Positions 10,042-23,642 of a stretch of DNA of 64,000 nucleotides are shown here, one piece after another. This DNA is from Roseicella frigidaeris (lineage in GTDB: Bacteria > Pseudomonadota > Alphaproteobacteria > Acetobacterales > Acetobacteraceae). How positions within the stretch are numbered: position 1 is the stretch's first letter; each line of letters opens with the position of its first letter. A model generated the notes under the pieces. It was not told where the DNA came from, made no database searches, and saw nothing but the letters and a program-made list of their open reading frames with translations. The stretch is from positions 59,090-123,089 of the forward strand of contig NZ_QLIX01000015.1 in assembly GCF_003258945.1 (NCBI RefSeq), read 5' to 3'. Both the position numbers and the translations under genes were made by a program.

Positions 10042-10368
10042 GTAGCGATCTGTTCCTGGGAAGCCTGCGAGATGCAGGCAAGCGCCCTGCGCCCCCGCCG
10101 CGGTCCCGGATCGATACCGGGGGCAAGCGGGCACGACCTGGCCCGGCCCCAGCCCTCCCCGTGCGGGAGCGGCAATGGCGCATCGGACCCGTGTGCTGGG
10201 GCGGCGTTTCGGCCCGCCCGTTACCGGTTCGTCCAGCGGGGCGTCCAGCTAGGCCAGACCCCCGGAACACGAACGCCGCGGCCCCCCTAGGCGCGCGGTT
10301 GAACGTGGCTAAGCCCTTGTCGGAAGGGCGTCAAGCGGAATCGCGCGCCATCGCCCAGATCGTTCAAT
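10042..10368. other. 327-bp rpsA leader / cmk-rpsA intergenic region
   Basis: No convincing open frame is present. Its cmk-proximal third holds the promoter candidate at 10306-10334. The rest would be a long 5' leader for rpsA with several short GC inverted repeats. S1 leaders are autoregulated in other bacteria; I see no specific structure that proves this here. Confidence 0.5.
10306..10334 (-). promoter_or_regulatory. Candidate sigma-70-type promoter for rpsA
   Basis: On the minus strand TTGACG (10334-10329), 17 bp, then TAGCCA (10311-10306). The spacer contains an inverted repeat, CCCTT-CCGAC-AAGGG. The -35 element is five of six consensus; the -10 is weaker. It would start transcription about 255 bp before rpsA. 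Confidence 0.5.
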
Positions 10369-11022
10369 TCAGGCCGGACGTTCGCCCAGCCGTTCCCGGA
10401 CCAGCGCCAGCGCCATGGCGAAGGCGGCCTCCGCATCCAGCGCCGTGGTGTCGAGCAGCCGGGCATCCGCGGCCGGGCGGAGCGGCGCCACGGCACGGCC
10501 GGCATCCCGGGCGTCGCGCTCGCGCAGCTCGGCCTCGACCGCGGCCGGGTCGGCGGCGACGCCGCGCCCCTGCAGCTCCAGCCAGCGGCGCTGCGCCCGC
10601 TCCGCGACGCTCGCGGTGACGAAGAGCTTCACCGTTGCCTCGGGGAAGACGACGGTGCCGATGTCGCGCCCGTCCAGCACCGCGCCATGGCGCCGGCCGA
10701 AATCGCGCTGCCAGTCGAGCAGCGCCGCCCGGACCGCCGGGATGGCGGCCACCGCGCTCGCCGCCCGGTCGGCCTCCGGCCCGCGCAGGTCGCCCCGCTC
10801 GAGATCGGCCGGCGCCAGGGCCCGCGCGGCGGCGGCGGCGGCGGCGGCATCCGCGGGGTCGGCGCCCCGGTCGAGCACGCGCCGGCCGACGGCGCGGTAG
10901 AGCAGGCCGGTGTCGAGATAGGGCAGGCCGAGGGCGGCGGCGAGGCGGCGCGCCAGGGTGCCCTTGCCGGCCGCGGCCGGGCCGTCCACCGCGACCACCA
11001 GCCGCGCGGCGCCCCGGCTCAT
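10369..11022 (-). CDS. cmk: Cytidylate kinase
   Basis: Cmk phosphorylates CMP and dCMP using ATP. The 217-residue product has the P-loop [14 protein letters not shown] near the N-terminus, [12 protein letters not shown] (NMP binding) and [15 protein letters not shown], all diagnostic. Its ATG at 11022 overlaps the aroA stop as ATGA, so it is translationally coupled to aroA in the conserved aroA-cmk-rpsA order. Confidence 0.95.
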   Translation of the reverse strand: MSRGAARLVVAVDGPAAAGKGTLARRLAAALGLPYLDTGLLYRAVGRRVLDRGADPADAAAAAAAARALAPADLERGDLRGPEADRAASAVAAIPAVRAALLDWQRDFGRRHGAVLDGRDIGTVVFPEATVKLFVTASVAERAQRRWLELQGRGVAADPAAVEAELRERDARDAGRAVAPLRPAADARLLDTTALDAEAAFAMALALVRERLGERPA

Positions 11023-12368
11023 GCCGGGCCGATGGCCGGCCCGCCGGCGGCGCGGTTCAGCAGGGCGGCGAAGCCGGGGAAGCTGGTCTCGATGAAGGCG
11101 GCGTCGTCCACCGCCACCGGGGCCCGGGCGGCGAGGCCCATGACCAGGGCGCTCATCGCCAGCCGGTGATCCATATGGGTGGCGACGAGGCCGCCGCCCG
11201 GGATGGCGCCGCCGGTGCCCTGCACCAGCAGGTCGTCGCCCTCGATCCGCGCCGCGATGCCGTTCGCCGCCAGCAGCGCCGCGGTCGCCGCCAGCCGGTC
11301 GCTCTCCTTCACCCGCAGCTCGGCGAGGCCGCGCATCCGCGTCTCCCCCTCCGCCGCCGCGGCGACGACGGCAAGCACCGGGTATTCGTCGATCATCGCG
11401 GGCGCCCGGCCCGGCGGCACCTCCACCGCCCGCAGCGGCCCGGCCTCGGCGGTGACGTCGCCCACCGGCTCGCCGCCGGCGATGCGGGCATTCTCCACCG
11501 TGAGCCGCGCCCCCATCTCGCGCAGCGTGGTCAGCAGCCCGGTGCGGAGCGGGTTCAGCCCGACATTCTCCACCGTGATCCGGGAGCCCGGGACCAGCAG
11601 CGCCGCCACCAGCAGGAAGGCGGCCGAGGAGGGATCGCCCGGCACCAGGATCGGCGCCGCCGCCAGCTCCGGCTGGCCCTCCAGCTCGATCAGCCGTCCC
11701 TCCGGCAGGTCCTCCACCCGCACCGTAGCGCCGAAATGCCGCAGCATGTTCTCGGTGTGGTCGCGCGTCCGCTCGGGCTCGACCACCCGCGTGGTGCCGC
11801 GGGCGCAGAGCCCGGCGAGCAGGCAGGCCGACTTCACCTGGGCCGAGGCGACCGGCAGGGTGTAGTCGAGCGGCAGGGCATCGACCGCGCCCTGCACCGC
11901 CAGCGGCAGCCGGCCGCCCTCCCGGGCCCAGAAGCGGGCGCCGGTCGCGGCCAGCGGATCGGTGACGCGGCGCATCGGCCGCTTGCGGAGCGAGGCGTCG
12001 CCGGTCATCACCGCGAAGATCGGGTGCCCGGCCAGCAGCCCGCAGAGCAGCCGGGCGGCGGTGCCGGAATTGCCCATGTCGAGCACATCCGCCGGCTCCA
12101 CCAGGCCGCCGACGCCGCGGCCTGCGACGCGCCAGGCGCCGGGCCCGAGCCGCTCCACCGCGGCGCCGAGCGCCCGCATGGCGGCGGCGGTGCGCAGCAC
12201 GTCCTCGCCCTCCAGCAGGCCGGCGATCTCGGTGGTGCCGACGGCCAGGGCGCCGAACATCAGGGCGCGGTGGCTGATCGACTTGTCGCCGGGGACGGCA
12301 TGGCGGCCGGAGAGGCCGCGCGCCGGCGCCGAAGCGCGCAAAGGTTGCAGGGCGTCGGGCTGGGCCAT
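11019..12368 (-). CDS. aroA: EPSP synthase (3-phosphoshikimate 1-carboxyvinyltransferase), class II-like
   Basis: AroA joins PEP and shikimate 3-phosphate in aromatic amino-acid synthesis. The 449-residue product starts [21 protein letters not shown] and has [71 protein letters not shown] and [11 protein letters not shown]. The overall pattern is that of the class II (Agrobacterium CP4-like) subfamily. In the PEP-site loop it reads DMGNSGTA, with Gly where the CP4 enzyme has the Ala linked to glyphosate tolerance. The start at 12368 matches the family. Confidence 0.95.
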   Translation of the reverse strand: MAQPDALQPLRASAPARGLSGRHAVPGDKSISHRALMFGALAVGTTEIAGLLEGEDVLRTAAAMRALGAAVERLGPGAWRVAGRGVGGLVEPADVLDMGNSGTAARLLCGLLAGHPIFAVMTGDASLRKRPMRRVTDPLAATGARFWAREGGRLPLAVQGAVDALPLDYTLPVASAQVKSACLLAGLCARGTTRVVEPERTRDHTENMLRHFGATVRVEDLPEGRLIELEGQPELAAAPILVPGDPSSAAFLLVAALLVPGSRITVENVGLNPLRTGLLTTLREMGARLTVENARIAGGEPVGDVTAEAGPLRAVEVPPGRAPAMIDEYPVLAVVAAAAEGETRMRGLAELRVKESDRLAATAALLAANGIAARIEGDDLLVQGTGGAIPGGGLVATHMDHRLAMSALVMGLAARAPVAVDDAAFIETSFPGFAALLNRAAGGPAIGPA

Positions 12369-12525
12369 GCGGCGCGTTTGACATGGGCGATGCCGCGTGG
12401 CAATGCGCCAGACCCTTTTTTGGCCGCCCGCTGCCCGTCCCCGCCCGGGGCGAGGCGGGCGGTCGCGCCGTTCCCGCCATCCGGCCCCGGCCGGCGGACG
12501 GCCCGAGCTGCGAGGCGTCTCCCCC

Positions 12526-12852
12526 ATGGCCAAGCCCGAACTGGGCCTCAAGCGTGTCTGCGTTGCCTGCAGCACGAGATTCTACGACCTGATGCGGGCG
12601 CCGGCCGTCTGCCCGAAATGCGGCACCGAGCAGCCGGCCGAGCAGCCGCGCCTGCGCCGCACCGCCGGCGCGCTGCCGGCCGAGGACAAGCTGAAGAAGC
12701 GCGTCGCCGCGCCGGAGGCGGAAGGCGACGAGGTGGAGCTCGAGGATGTCGAGGGCGACGAGGCGGTCGAGGACGCCGAGGAGCTCGAGGACGATGCGGA
12801 GTCGATCGGCGACGAGCTCGAGGTGGAGAACGACCGCGACGAGGAAGGCTGA
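12526..12852 (+). CDS. TIGR02300 / FYDLN-type zinc-ribbon acidic protein
   Basis: A 108-residue protein with an N-terminal zinc ribbon (Cys12, Cys15, Cys29, Cys32) around the [11 protein letters not shown] motif, followed by a basic linker and a very acidic tail of Glu/Asp with no clear fold. This is the alphaproteobacterial TIGR02300 family, which is usually divergent from aroA as here. Function is unknown. The start [10 protein letters not shown] is conserved in the family; longer frames upstream are not. A TTGACA hexamer at 12378-12383 may belong to its promoter. Confidence 0.88.
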   Translation: MAKPELGLKRVCVACSTRFYDLMRAPAVCPKCGTEQPAEQPRLRRTAGALPAEDKLKKRVAAPEAEGDEVELEDVEGDEAVEDAEELEDDAESIGDELEVENDRDEEG

Positions 12853-12897
12853 GGCCTTCCGCCCGGCCCCTCCCGGCTCCCCGGAGGCGGGCCGCTG

Positions 12898-16586
<3,689 letters not shown>

Positions 16587-16601
16587 GGCCGGATTGCCGG
16601 C

Positions 16602-16623
16602 GGCATGGTTCCCGGACCATGCC
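16602..16623. terminator. Hairpin between convergent gyrB and cytochrome c2 genes
   Basis: GGCATGGT-TCCCGG-ACCATGCC is a perfect 8-bp stem 16 bp after the gyrB stop and 12 bp after the cytochrome c stop on the other strand. It lacks a T-run on either side. It may act as a weak bidirectional terminator. Confidence 0.5.
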
Positions 16624-16634
16624 GCGCGGCGGGG

Positions 16635-17015
16635 TTAGCCCTGCGACTTGAGGAAGGCGATCACGTTCTTCCGCTGCTCCTCGTCCTTCAGGCCCGGGAA
16701 GGACATCTTGGTGCCGGGCACGATGCCGCGCGGGTTCTCGAGATAGGTGTTCAGGTTGTCCTCGGTCCAGACCCAGCCTTCCTCGCCCTTGGCCTTCATG
16801 GCGGAGGAATAGGAATAGCTGGAGAGGCTGGCCGCCTTCCGACCGACGATGCCGTGCAGGTTGGGGCCGACACCGTTGCGGCCGTTATCCTCGATGACAT
16901 GGCAGACGCGGCATTGATTGAAGACGCGCTGGCCTGCGGCCGCGTCCTGCGCCGCCACGGGAAGGCTCGGGAGAACGCCAAGGGCGATCGCGACTGTCAG
17001 TATGGTACGTTGCAT
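16635..17015 (-). CDS. cycA: Soluble cytochrome c2 (periplasmic donor to the reaction centre or PufC)
   Basis: A 126-residue class I cytochrome c. The signal peptide MQRTILTVAIALGVLPSLPVAA is followed by the haem site CRVCH (Cys35, Cys38, His39) and the Met104 ligand in PGTKMSFPGL. GVGPNLHGIVGRK and NVIAFLKSQG are typical of cytochrome c2. Its position directly behind pufC suggests it shuttles electrons from the bc1 complex to the tetrahaem subunit, although respiratory use is equally possible. AGAGGAA precedes the ATG at 17015. The chosen start gives a clean signal peptide. Confidence 0.88.
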   Translation of the reverse strand: MQRTILTVAIALGVLPSLPVAAQDAAAGQRVFNQCRVCHVIEDNGRNGVGPNLHGIVGRKAASLSSYSYSSAMKAKGEEGWVWTEDNLNTYLENPRGIVPGTKMSFPGLKDEEQRKNVIAFLKSQG

Positions 17016-17092
17016 GCGGCATTCCTCTGCGGGTGCGGTGCGGCGCGTCACCATGCCGGGCGCGCGGCGCCGCCCCGCAGACCCGCCCTGCC

Positions 17093-17116
17093 GGGCCATG
17101 GACCATGCCATGGCCC
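17093..17116 (-). terminator. Hairpin directly behind pufC
   Basis: GGGCCATGG-ACCATG-CCATGGCCC is a perfect 9-bp stem beginning nine bases after the pufC stop on the minus strand. There is no U-run after it, so it may stabilise the 3' end of puf mRNA or attenuate reading into the cytochrome c2 gene rather than fully terminate. Confidence 0.6.
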
Positions 17117-17124
17117 AGGCAGGC

Positions 17125-18183
17125 TCACTGCGCGGCGTTCTCCCGGACTTCGCGCAGTTCTGGGTAGTCACGCAGCAGCGGGGCGCCGTAGAGGGGCTTG
17201 AAGGCGCCGCGATGGCAGGTCGCGCAGTTCGCCTTCAGCGCATCGCCCAGCGGCCCGTGGCGCTCCGGCGGCATGACGTTCCGCAGCGGCTCGATATAGT
17301 TGCCGTTGACGTCGCGCAGCATGCGTATGCCGTGCCAGGCCGTCGCGCGCGGCGGGCTGCTCTCGTCCCAGTCGAAGAAGGCGCGGCTGTTGTGGCAGTA
17401 GGTGCAGTTCACGCCGAGAGCCTCGGAGAAATGCACCATCAGCCCGTAGGTCCACTCCGTCTGCTTGATGGAGGAGCGGTTCACCGCCGGTGCATCCGGC
17501 CGCGTGATCACGCGGATCTCGTGATCCTGCAGCAGGAAGGGCGTGAAGGCGTCGTAGGGCAGCGAGGTGAGGCCGACCGAGGGCGCCGCGAGGTTCTGCC
17601 CGGTGGAGGATTCCAGCAGGCCCGTCGAGCGGCCCTGCGCCGGCGTGGTGGACCAGACCGCCGCCGGCACCGGCTGGCCGCGATGGCAGGTGTAGCAGGT
17701 CACGCCCGTCTCCCCGACATGCGTCTGCCACTTGCCATTGATCTCGTGCACCATCTGCAACATCCGGCGTGCCACCACCTTGGTGTAGCGGTCATCCGCC
17801 GCCAGGTTCTCCGGGTTGTGGCAGTAGTTGCAGCCGCCGTTCTCCACGCTGCCCTCGGGCGACACCCACTCGGTCATCGCCTGCATCAGCCGCAGGAACT
17901 GCGCGTTCGAGAGGTTGCCGAGGACCTTGACGTTCTCGTAGATCTCGGAGGCGCGCGGCCCGTCGTTGTCGGCGGGGTCCAGCACCTCCGGCAGCCGCAC
18001 GGCGGCGAGATCCGCCGCCACCGTCCGCGGGTTGTAGACCAGCTCCATCCCGGTGCCCCGGAAGCCGCGCTGCACCGATTCGACCGGCGGCCGCTCGAAG
18101 GTGGTCAGCACGATGGCCAGGACGACCAGCACCGCGATCGACGACGAGACGCCAAGCACGAAATTCCTGCCGAAGCCGTTCAT
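17125..18183 (-). CDS. pufC: Photosynthetic reaction centre tetrahaem cytochrome subunit
   Basis: PufC is bound to the periplasmic face of the reaction centre and re-reduces the special pair. The 352-residue protein has four CxxCH sites (starting Cys118, Cys163, Cys260, Cys320). The N-terminal hydrophobic segment ([22 protein letters not shown]) contains no cysteine, so it should stay as an uncleaved membrane anchor rather than be lipidated. The ATG at 18183 overlaps the pufM stop as ATGA. Length matches the family. Confidence 0.96.
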   Translation of the reverse strand: MNGFGRNFVLGVSSSIAVLVVLAIVLTTFERPPVESVQRGFRGTGMELVYNPRTVAADLAAVRLPEVLDPADNDGPRASEIYENVKVLGNLSNAQFLRLMQAMTEWVSPEGSVENGGCNYCHNPENLAADDRYTKVVARRMLQMVHEINGKWQTHVGETGVTCYTCHRGQPVPAAVWSTTPAQGRSTGLLESSTGQNLAAPSVGLTSLPYDAFTPFLLQDHEIRVITRPDAPAVNRSSIKQTEWTYGLMVHFSEALGVNCTYCHNSRAFFDWDESSPPRATAWHGIRMLRDVNGNYIEPLRNVMPPERHGPLGDALKANCATCHRGAFKPLYGAPLLRDYPELREVRENAAQ

Positions 18184-19160
18184 CGTGCCGCTCCCGTCAT
18201 CAGGCCTGGGTCGGCGACATGCGGCCAGACGGCCGGATAGGCCGGCGCATAGCCGTGCTTGATCGCCCAGAGGTACCAGTTGTCGACCACCGTGCCGGTC
18301 AGCAGGATGCCGATGCCGCCCGTCAGCGGGCACAGCACGGCGAACCACCAGGCCCAGCGGTGGATGCTCTCGAAGGTCGCGTTGAAGCCCATGGTCCAGC
18401 GCCAGAAGATGGCGCAGCGCTCATGCGCCGTGCCGCGATCGATCACCTGCTCCACCTCGCGCTCCGAACCGAACCGCCCGGCGGCGAGGATGGTCGCGCC
18501 ATGCATGGCGAAGAGCAGGGTGGAGCCGTAGAGGAAGACGATCGAGAGGGCGTGGAACGGGTTGTAGAAGAGATTCCCGTAGCGGATCGAGAAAGCCGCG
18601 GTCCAGTCGAGGTGCGGGAAGATGCCGAAGGGCACCGCCTCGCCCCAGCTTCCCATCAGCAGCGGCCGGATGAAGCCGAGCACCAGGTAGAGCCAGATCG
18701 CGGCGGCGAAGGCCCATGGCGTGTGCGTGCCGAGGCCGAGCTGGCGCGACCGCTGGTACACCCGCAGCCACCAGAGCAGGACCGACAGGGTGAGGAAGAA
18801 GCCGGCCATCAGCCACCAGCCCCCCTCCTGCAGCGGCGGCAGGCGCAGCCCCCAGTGCGGCGCCGGCGGCTCGAGCGCCAGCCAGGGCAACTGGCGGATG
18901 AACTGCACCGGGTCCCAGTTCACCGAGGCCCACATGTTGAGGCCGATGATCTCCACGGCGACGAAGCCGCAGATCAGCGACATCAGGCCGAGCCAGCCGA
19001 GATAGATCGGCCCGACCTGCGCATCGCCGATCTGTCCGAGGAGATGCGAGAAGGAGACCTGGCCGCCGCGCGGCTCGTCCGCGCGGGCGACGGGCACGCC
19101 GGAATAGGCGGGCCCGCGCACCTGAACGCGGGTGAAGAGGTTCTGGTACTCATACCCCAT
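18180..19160 (-). CDS. pufM: Photosynthetic reaction centre M subunit
   Basis: PufM and PufL bind the special-pair bacteriochlorophylls, pheophytins, quinones and the non-haem iron. The 326-residue protein has five transmembrane helices and the diagnostic segments [51 protein letters not shown] and [20 protein letters not shown]. The start [19 protein letters not shown] is the conserved PufM N-terminus. It is 68 bp behind pufL, a wider gap than usual, and that gap contains a strong hairpin. Confidence 0.98.
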   Translation of the reverse strand: MGYEYQNLFTRVQVRGPAYSGVPVARADEPRGGQVSFSHLLGQIGDAQVGPIYLGWLGLMSLICGFVAVEIIGLNMWASVNWDPVQFIRQLPWLALEPPAPHWGLRLPPLQEGGWWLMAGFFLTLSVLLWWLRVYQRSRQLGLGTHTPWAFAAAIWLYLVLGFIRPLLMGSWGEAVPFGIFPHLDWTAAFSIRYGNLFYNPFHALSIVFLYGSTLLFAMHGATILAAGRFGSEREVEQVIDRGTAHERCAIFWRWTMGFNATFESIHRWAWWFAVLCPLTGGIGILLTGTVVDNWYLWAIKHGYAPAYPAVWPHVADPGLMTGAAR

Positions 19161-19192
19161 GGCCTAGGCCCCTCCTCCAGCATGTTCTCTTG

Positions 19193-19220
19193 GCGCGCCG
19201 GCACGGGGGGGCCGGCGCGC
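19193..19220 (-). other. Intercistronic hairpin between pufL and pufM
   Basis: GCGCGCCGGC-ACGGGGGG-GCCGGCGCGC is a perfect 10-bp all-GC stem in the 68-bp pufL-pufM gap. It ends just before the pufM ribosome-binding region. It could block exonucleases or pace translation of pufM. Confidence 0.7.
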
Positions 19221-19228
19221 GGGTCTTC

Positions 19229-20053
19229 TCAGCTCCAGATCGGCAGGCGCAGCCACCAGCCCCACCATTCCGGCCAGCCGCGCGTCCAGAACGGCCCGCT
19301 GATGACGATGCACACCGCGCTCCAGAACCCGGCGCTCAGCGCCAGGAACAGGCCGAGGCGGTGGATGCCGAGCGTGCCGATCGAGTATCCGATGATGTCG
19401 CGATAGAAGGTGTTCTCGTGTTCCGCCGTCTTCACCGGCTCGCCCTTCTTCGGGTTCAGCGCGGCCAGGACGAGGGAGGCGTGCAGCGAGAGCGCGAAGG
19501 TCGTGGTGAAGAAGAAGGTCACCGCGAGCATGTGCGCCGGGTTGTAGTGGAAATGCAGGTACTGGTACCCGACATTGGAGACCCAATCGAGATGGCTCCA
19601 GATGCCGTAGGGGAAGCCGTGCCCCCAGCCGCCCATGAGCACCGGCCGCACGACGACGAGCGTGATATAGGCGAGGATGGCGACGCTGAAGGCGACCGGG
19701 ATGTGGTAGCCCATGGCCAGCTTGCGGGCGATCTCCGCCTGCCGCAGCGCCCAGGAGCAGAAGGCCCCGATGGCGCAGACCGTGATCGCCTGCCATAGCC
19801 CGCCGGCCTTGAGCGGCGCGAAGCCGAGGCCGTAGCGGAGATCCGGCGGCGGGATGTTGATCAGCCAGATGTTGAAGGTGCCCTGCAGCGCCGCGCCGTA
19901 GACGATCAGCGCCGTGCCGAGGGCGCTGAAGAAGATCGTCGTGACGCCGAAGAAGCCGACATAGAACGGCCCCACCCAGAAATCGAACAGGTCGCCCCCG
20001 AGCAGGGTACCGCCACGGACGCGGTACTTCCTCTCATAGCTCAGCATCGCCAT
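19229..20053 (-). CDS. pufL: Photosynthetic reaction centre L subunit
   Basis: The 274-residue L subunit starts [20 protein letters not shown], the conserved N-terminus; a GGGAG site precedes the ATG at 20053. It contains [61 protein letters not shown] (cofactor-binding histidines) and [18 protein letters not shown]. Five transmembrane helices are evident. It follows pufBA and precedes pufM in the usual order. Confidence 0.98.
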   Translation of the reverse strand: MAMLSYERKYRVRGGTLLGGDLFDFWVGPFYVGFFGVTTIFFSALGTALIVYGAALQGTFNIWLINIPPPDLRYGLGFAPLKAGGLWQAITVCAIGAFCSWALRQAEIARKLAMGYHIPVAFSVAILAYITLVVVRPVLMGGWGHGFPYGIWSHLDWVSNVGYQYLHFHYNPAHMLAVTFFFTTTFALSLHASLVLAALNPKKGEPVKTAEHENTFYRDIIGYSIGTLGIHRLGLFLALSAGFWSAVCIVISGPFWTRGWPEWWGWWLRLPIWS

Positions 20054-20089
20054 GCCGTGGTTCTCCCTCTGCCCGGCCATCCCGGTCTT

Positions 20090-20112
20090 GGGCGGGGCAC
20101 GCGGCCCCGCCC
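20090..20112 (-). other. pufA-pufL intercistronic stabilising hairpin
   Basis: GGGCGGGGC-ACGCG-GCCCCGCCC is a perfect 9-bp GC stem in the 82-bp gap between pufA and pufL. In Rhodobacter a hairpin at this same place stabilises the pufBA segment of the mRNA so that LH1 is made in excess over the reaction centre. The sequence here fits the same role by position and strength. Confidence 0.8.
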
Positions 20113-20135
20113 GGTTCTCCGGCGGGACGGCCGCG

Positions 20136-20345
20136 TTACCGTGTCGTCCCCGGCGCCGGTGCCGGCAGCGGGGTCATCTGTCCCGCCGTGGTTCCGGGCA
20201 CCGCCGTGCGGCGAGCCCCCTCCAGCCAGTTGAACCTGTCGGTGCTGAGCAGGATGAAGTGGATCAGCAGCGCCAGGACGAGCAGGAAGGTGAAGAGCGC
20301 GACGAGCGCCCGTCTCGGATCGAAAAGCAGCCAAACGCGCCACAT
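20136..20345 (-). CDS. pufA: LH1 antenna alpha polypeptide
   Basis: A 69-residue single-span membrane protein starting [22 protein letters not shown]. The BChl-ligating histidine lies in [20 protein letters not shown]. The tail after this point ([26 protein letters not shown]) is longer than in Rhodobacter LH1 alpha and is Pro/Thr-rich. It is separated from pufB by 13 bp. Confidence 0.96.
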   Translation of the reverse strand: MWRVWLLFDPRRALVALFTFLLVLALLIHFILLSTDRFNWLEGARRTAVPGTTAGQMTPLPAPAPGTTR

Positions 20346-20358
20346 GGCGTTTTCCTCC

Positions 20359-20583
20359 CTAGGTCAACATCGTCAGCAGGCTGCTCGCGCCATCCAGGAG
20401 CGAGGTCCGGTACCCGTCGACGCCGGGCAGCCAGGGACGCCACTGCCAGACGAGGAAGTGGGCGATGATGGCGATCACGGTGAAGACGATGAAGCTGGTG
20501 ACGAAGATGCTGTGAAACTCCCTCGCCTCCGGCTCGGTCAGTCCCGACAAGGAGACATCTCTCTTGTCCCTTGCGTCAGACAT
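20359..20583 (-). CDS. pufB: LH1 antenna beta polypeptide
   Basis: A 74-residue beta chain with the polar N-terminus [27 protein letters not shown], one membrane span and the ligand histidine in [18 protein letters not shown]. It is about 20 residues longer than the usual LH1 beta because of the C-terminal segment [19 protein letters not shown]. It begins the puf set. No pufQ is found between it and bchZ. Confidence 0.96.
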   Translation of the reverse strand: MSDARDKRDVSLSGLTEPEAREFHSIFVTSFIVFTVIAIIAHFLVWQWRPWLPGVDGYRTSLLDGASSLLTMLT

Positions 20584-20619
20584 GCTGGCACCTCTCGGTG
20601 TTTGGCCTCGCGGCCGTTG

Positions 20620-20638
20620 CCGCGCGGGTCCCGCGCGG
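20620..20638 (-). other. Hairpin between bchZ and pufB
   Basis: CCGCGCGGG-T-CCCGCGCGG is a 9-bp inverted repeat in the 108-bp bchZ-pufB gap, the position that holds pufQ in Rhodobacter. With only one central base the actual loop must open a few pairs. It may protect the 5' end of processed puf mRNA. Confidence 0.6.
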
Positions 20639-20691
20639 CCGGGATCGCCGCAGCGCTTCGCGTCGCGGACGATGAGGGAGGCCAGGGCGGC

Positions 20692-22131
20692 TCATGCCGC
20701 GCCCTCCTCGAGAAGCGAGCGGGCGAGGCGATCGGCCGTCACGCGCCGCTCGCCGGCCGCACGGGCCTTCCGCTCGGCATTCTCGCGCAGGCGCTTGGCC
20801 GCGGAGATGCGCAGCAGGAAGGGCTCGGCCTGCAGCCGTTCCTCCAGCATCAGCAGGGCCGCCTCGTCCCAGCTCTCGGCGGCGCGCGCCGGCGTGGGAT
20901 CGACCCGGTCGAGATCGGTGCCGAGCGGCAGGATGTGGAAGAGCGCATCGAAGAGCGCGTTGCAGTATTCCTGCACCACATAGGCCGCGCCGGCATAGCC
21001 CATGAAGGGCGTGCCGGTGCTCCGCCGGATGATCGCGCCGGGGAAGGAGGCGGGGATGTAGATGGCGCGGCTGCGCAGCTCGGCCGCGTACATGCGCTCG
21101 TTGTAGGAGCCGAAGAGGACGAGCGGCGGCGTGTCGCGCATCGCCTGGCGCACCGCCGCGTTGTCGGTCTTCTCGCCCGGGCGGCGCTCGAAGGCGAAGG
21201 CGCAGGGAATGCCGAGCTCCTCCTCGAGCAGCCGGCGCAGGCCGCGCGCATAGGTCTCGGTCGCCACCACAGCGAAGGAGGCGCTGGCGAAGAAGTCCTG
21301 CGTCACGCTCCGCCACAGGTCCCACAGCACCTTCAGCGTGGTGTGCTTCTCGCGCTCGATGAAGGGCTCGGGGTCGAGGCCGGTCAGCTCCCCCAGCTTG
21401 CGCAGGAAGTTGGTGGTGGCGAAGACGCCCATCGGCGCCATCAGCCAGGGCCGCTCCAGCGTCTCGCAGAGCCGCCGCCCGAACTCGCGGTAGAGGCAGA
21501 TGTTGACGTCGGCATCGGGCAGCTTCGCGATGTCCTCGATATGGCTGCCGAGGGGGAAGACGAGGTTCACCACGCAGCCCATGCCCTCCACCAGGCGGCG
21601 GATCTCGGCAAGGTCGGAGGGCATGTTGAAGGTGCCGTAGATCGGCCCGATGATGTTGACGCGCGGCGGCTCGCCGGGCTTGCGCGTGCGCGGCCGGACC
21701 TTGCCGCGCCGGTCGCCGAACTCCGTCCAGAGCCAGTTGATGGCGCGGTCGGCCGCCTGCCACTGGTCCTCGTCGATGGTGCGCGGGATGAAGCGGCGGA
21801 GGTTGCTGCCCTCGGGCGTCACGCCGCCGCCGATCATCTCGGCGATGGAGCCGGTGACGACCACCGCCGGCAGGTCGGGGTCCTGGGTGCCGGCGGCGCG
21901 CCGCAGCGCGCCCTCTGTGCCGTTCTGCGACAGCGCGTCCTCGTCGAGGCCGGTGACGACGATCGGCAGCTCGTGCGGCGGCAGCGCATCCGTGTAGTGC
22001 AGCACCGCCGTCACCGGCAGGTTCTCGCAGCCGACCGGCCCGTCGATCACCACGCGCAGCCCGCGCATGGCGGTGAAGGCATAGACGGCGCCCCAGTAGC
22101 CGCCGGCCCGGTCGTGATCGAGCACCAGCAT
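20692..22131 (-). CDS. bchZ: Chlorophyllide a reductase subunit Z
   Basis: BchZ with BchY forms the catalytic NB-type heterotetramer that reduces ring B of chlorophyllide a. The 479-residue protein starts [20 protein letters not shown], with the conserved [18 protein letters not shown] and [13 protein letters not shown] segments and a nitrogenase-component fold. GGGGAG upstream of the ATG at 22131 supports the start, five bases after the bchY stop. It is the last bch gene before pufB. Confidence 0.96.
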   Translation of the reverse strand: MLVLDHDRAGGYWGAVYAFTAMRGLRVVIDGPVGCENLPVTAVLHYTDALPPHELPIVVTGLDEDALSQNGTEGALRRAAGTQDPDLPAVVVTGSIAEMIGGGVTPEGSNLRRFIPRTIDEDQWQAADRAINWLWTEFGDRRGKVRPRTRKPGEPPRVNIIGPIYGTFNMPSDLAEIRRLVEGMGCVVNLVFPLGSHIEDIAKLPDADVNICLYREFGRRLCETLERPWLMAPMGVFATTNFLRKLGELTGLDPEPFIEREKHTTLKVLWDLWRSVTQDFFASASFAVVATETYARGLRRLLEEELGIPCAFAFERRPGEKTDNAAVRQAMRDTPPLVLFGSYNERMYAAELRSRAIYIPASFPGAIIRRSTGTPFMGYAGAAYVVQEYCNALFDALFHILPLGTDLDRVDPTPARAAESWDEAALLMLEERLQAEPFLLRISAAKRLRENAERKARAAGERRVTADRLARSLLEEGAA

Positions 22132-22136
22132 CGCCG

Positions 22137-23642
22137 TCAGCTCCCCACCGCCTCGTCCGCCTTGGCCCGCATGGCGCGCAGCTTGCGCTGGCGCTCGCGG
22201 AAGCCGGGCGGGTCGGCGGGCTTGCCGCGGCTGCCATAGCCCGCGGCCTCGCCCGCGCCGACGCCGTCGAAGAAGGCGACCATGCGGGAGAAGCGGCCGG
22301 CCTGGCGCGTCTGCGCCGCGACGATGCCGGCGAGCGCGCCGGCGCCGGCGGGGCCGAAGAGCGGCCGCGCCGAGACCATGTTGGTGAAGTAGAGCGCCGG
22401 GATGCCCAGCTCCTTGGCCGCCTGCACCAGCGGCGTGGTGCCGAGGGCGAGGTCCGGGCGGGTCTCGCGCATTGCCGCCAGGTCCTGCTCCAGCGAGGCG
22501 CGGTACTGCACATGCGCGCCGCGCGCCTCCAGCCAGGCGCGGTCGGGCTCGCTCCATTCGGTGCGCGGCAGGGCGGTGCCGACATAGGGCACCTCGGCGC
22601 CGGCCTCGACCAGCAGCCGGGCGACCAGCAGCTCGGAGCCCTCGTAGCCGGAGACCGTCACGCGCGCCTGGACCGGGTGCAGCGCCAGGGCGGCGCGGGT
22701 CGCCGCCACGGCCTGGTCGGTCGCGGCGCCGATGCGCGCGGCCGGCAGGCCGGCGGCGCGGCCGATCGCCTCCAGCCAGGCGGCGCTGCCCTCGACGCCC
22801 ACCGGGCCGGAGCCGATGACCGGCCGGCCGGCCGCGTGGAACTCGCGCACCGTCGCGGTGTAGAAGGGATGCAGCGCCGCGGCCGCCAGGCAGTCGAGCG
22901 AGGCGTAGAGGTCGCGCCACTCGCGCGCCGGCAGCGGCGGCGCCAGGCCGAGGCCCATCGGCCGCAGCAGCGCGGCGATGCCGGGCGGATCGGCCGGGAA
23001 GAGCTCGCCGATCGGCGCCACCATCGGCTCGCCGTCCCGCCGCTCGCGCGGCCGCGCCACCGGCCCCGCCGCGGCCTCCTGCCGGGCCGCCCGCAGCATG
23101 GCGCCGGCCAGCACGTCCTTCGCCTCGGCATGCGTCGGCACGCCGAAGCCGGGCACGTCGATGCCGATGATGCGCACGCCGTCGATCTCGCGCGGCAGCC
23201 GGTCCAGCGGCACGCCGGAGGCGGTGGGGACGCAGAGGTTGATCACCACCACCGCGTCATGCTCCTCCGGCCGGGCGGTGTCGCGGACGGCGTCGCGGAT
23301 GTCCTCGAACAGCCGGCCGGTGACGAGCGTCTCCGAGTTGAAGGGCACGTAGCCCACCGTGCGGCGCGCGCCGTAGAAATGGCTGGTGAAGGTGAGGCCG
23401 TAGACGCAGCAGGCCGAGCCGGAGAGGATCGTCGCGACCCGGCGCATGCGCAGCCCGACGCGCAGCGCGCCGAAGGCGGGGCACATGGATTGCGGCTGGT
23501 CGTGCGGGCCGCGCGGATAGTCGGCCAGCATGCGGTCGAGCGCCGCGCTCTTGCCGGCGGCGCGGGCGGCCGCCTGCATGGTCTCGCGGCCGCCATGGCA
23601 ACCCTCGCCCGGCGGCAGCGTGGGGGATGCCACGTCGCTCAT
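22137..23642 (-). CDS. bchY: Chlorophyllide a reductase subunit Y
   Basis: The second subunit of the chlorophyllide reductase catalytic component. The 501-residue product has [15 protein letters not shown] and [31 protein letters not shown] near the N-terminus, with cysteines expected to hold the [4Fe-4S] cluster, and [11 protein letters not shown]. The start codon follows the bchX stop without a gap (TGAATG). Nitrogenase-like fold; acts with BchX in the cytoplasm. Confidence 0.95.
   Translation of the reverse strand: MSDVASPTLPPGEGCHGGRETMQAAARAAGKSAALDRMLADYPRGPHDQPQSMCPAFGALRVGLRMRRVATILSGSACCVYGLTFTSHFYGARRTVGYVPFNSETLVTGRLFEDIRDAVRDTARPEEHDAVVVINLCVPTASGVPLDRLPREIDGVRIIGIDVPGFGVPTHAEAKDVLAGAMLRAARQEAAAGPVARPRERRDGEPMVAPIGELFPADPPGIAALLRPMGLGLAPPLPAREWRDLYASLDCLAAAALHPFYTATVREFHAAGRPVIGSGPVGVEGSAAWLEAIGRAAGLPAARIGAATDQAVAATRAALALHPVQARVTVSGYEGSELLVARLLVEAGAEVPYVGTALPRTEWSEPDRAWLEARGAHVQYRASLEQDLAAMRETRPDLALGTTPLVQAAKELGIPALYFTNMVSARPLFGPAGAGALAGIVAAQTRQAGRFSRMVAFFDGVGAGEAAGYGSRGKPADPPGFRERQRKLRAMRAKADEAVGS

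Noticed and set aside
12369..12525. Possible tRNA between aroA and the TIGR02300 gene
   Set aside because: No cloverleaf, T-loop or CCA-adjacent acceptor stem could be drawn.
20584..20691. Possible pufQ between bchZ and pufB
   Set aside because: The 108-bp gap has no suitable open frame; it holds only a GC hairpin.
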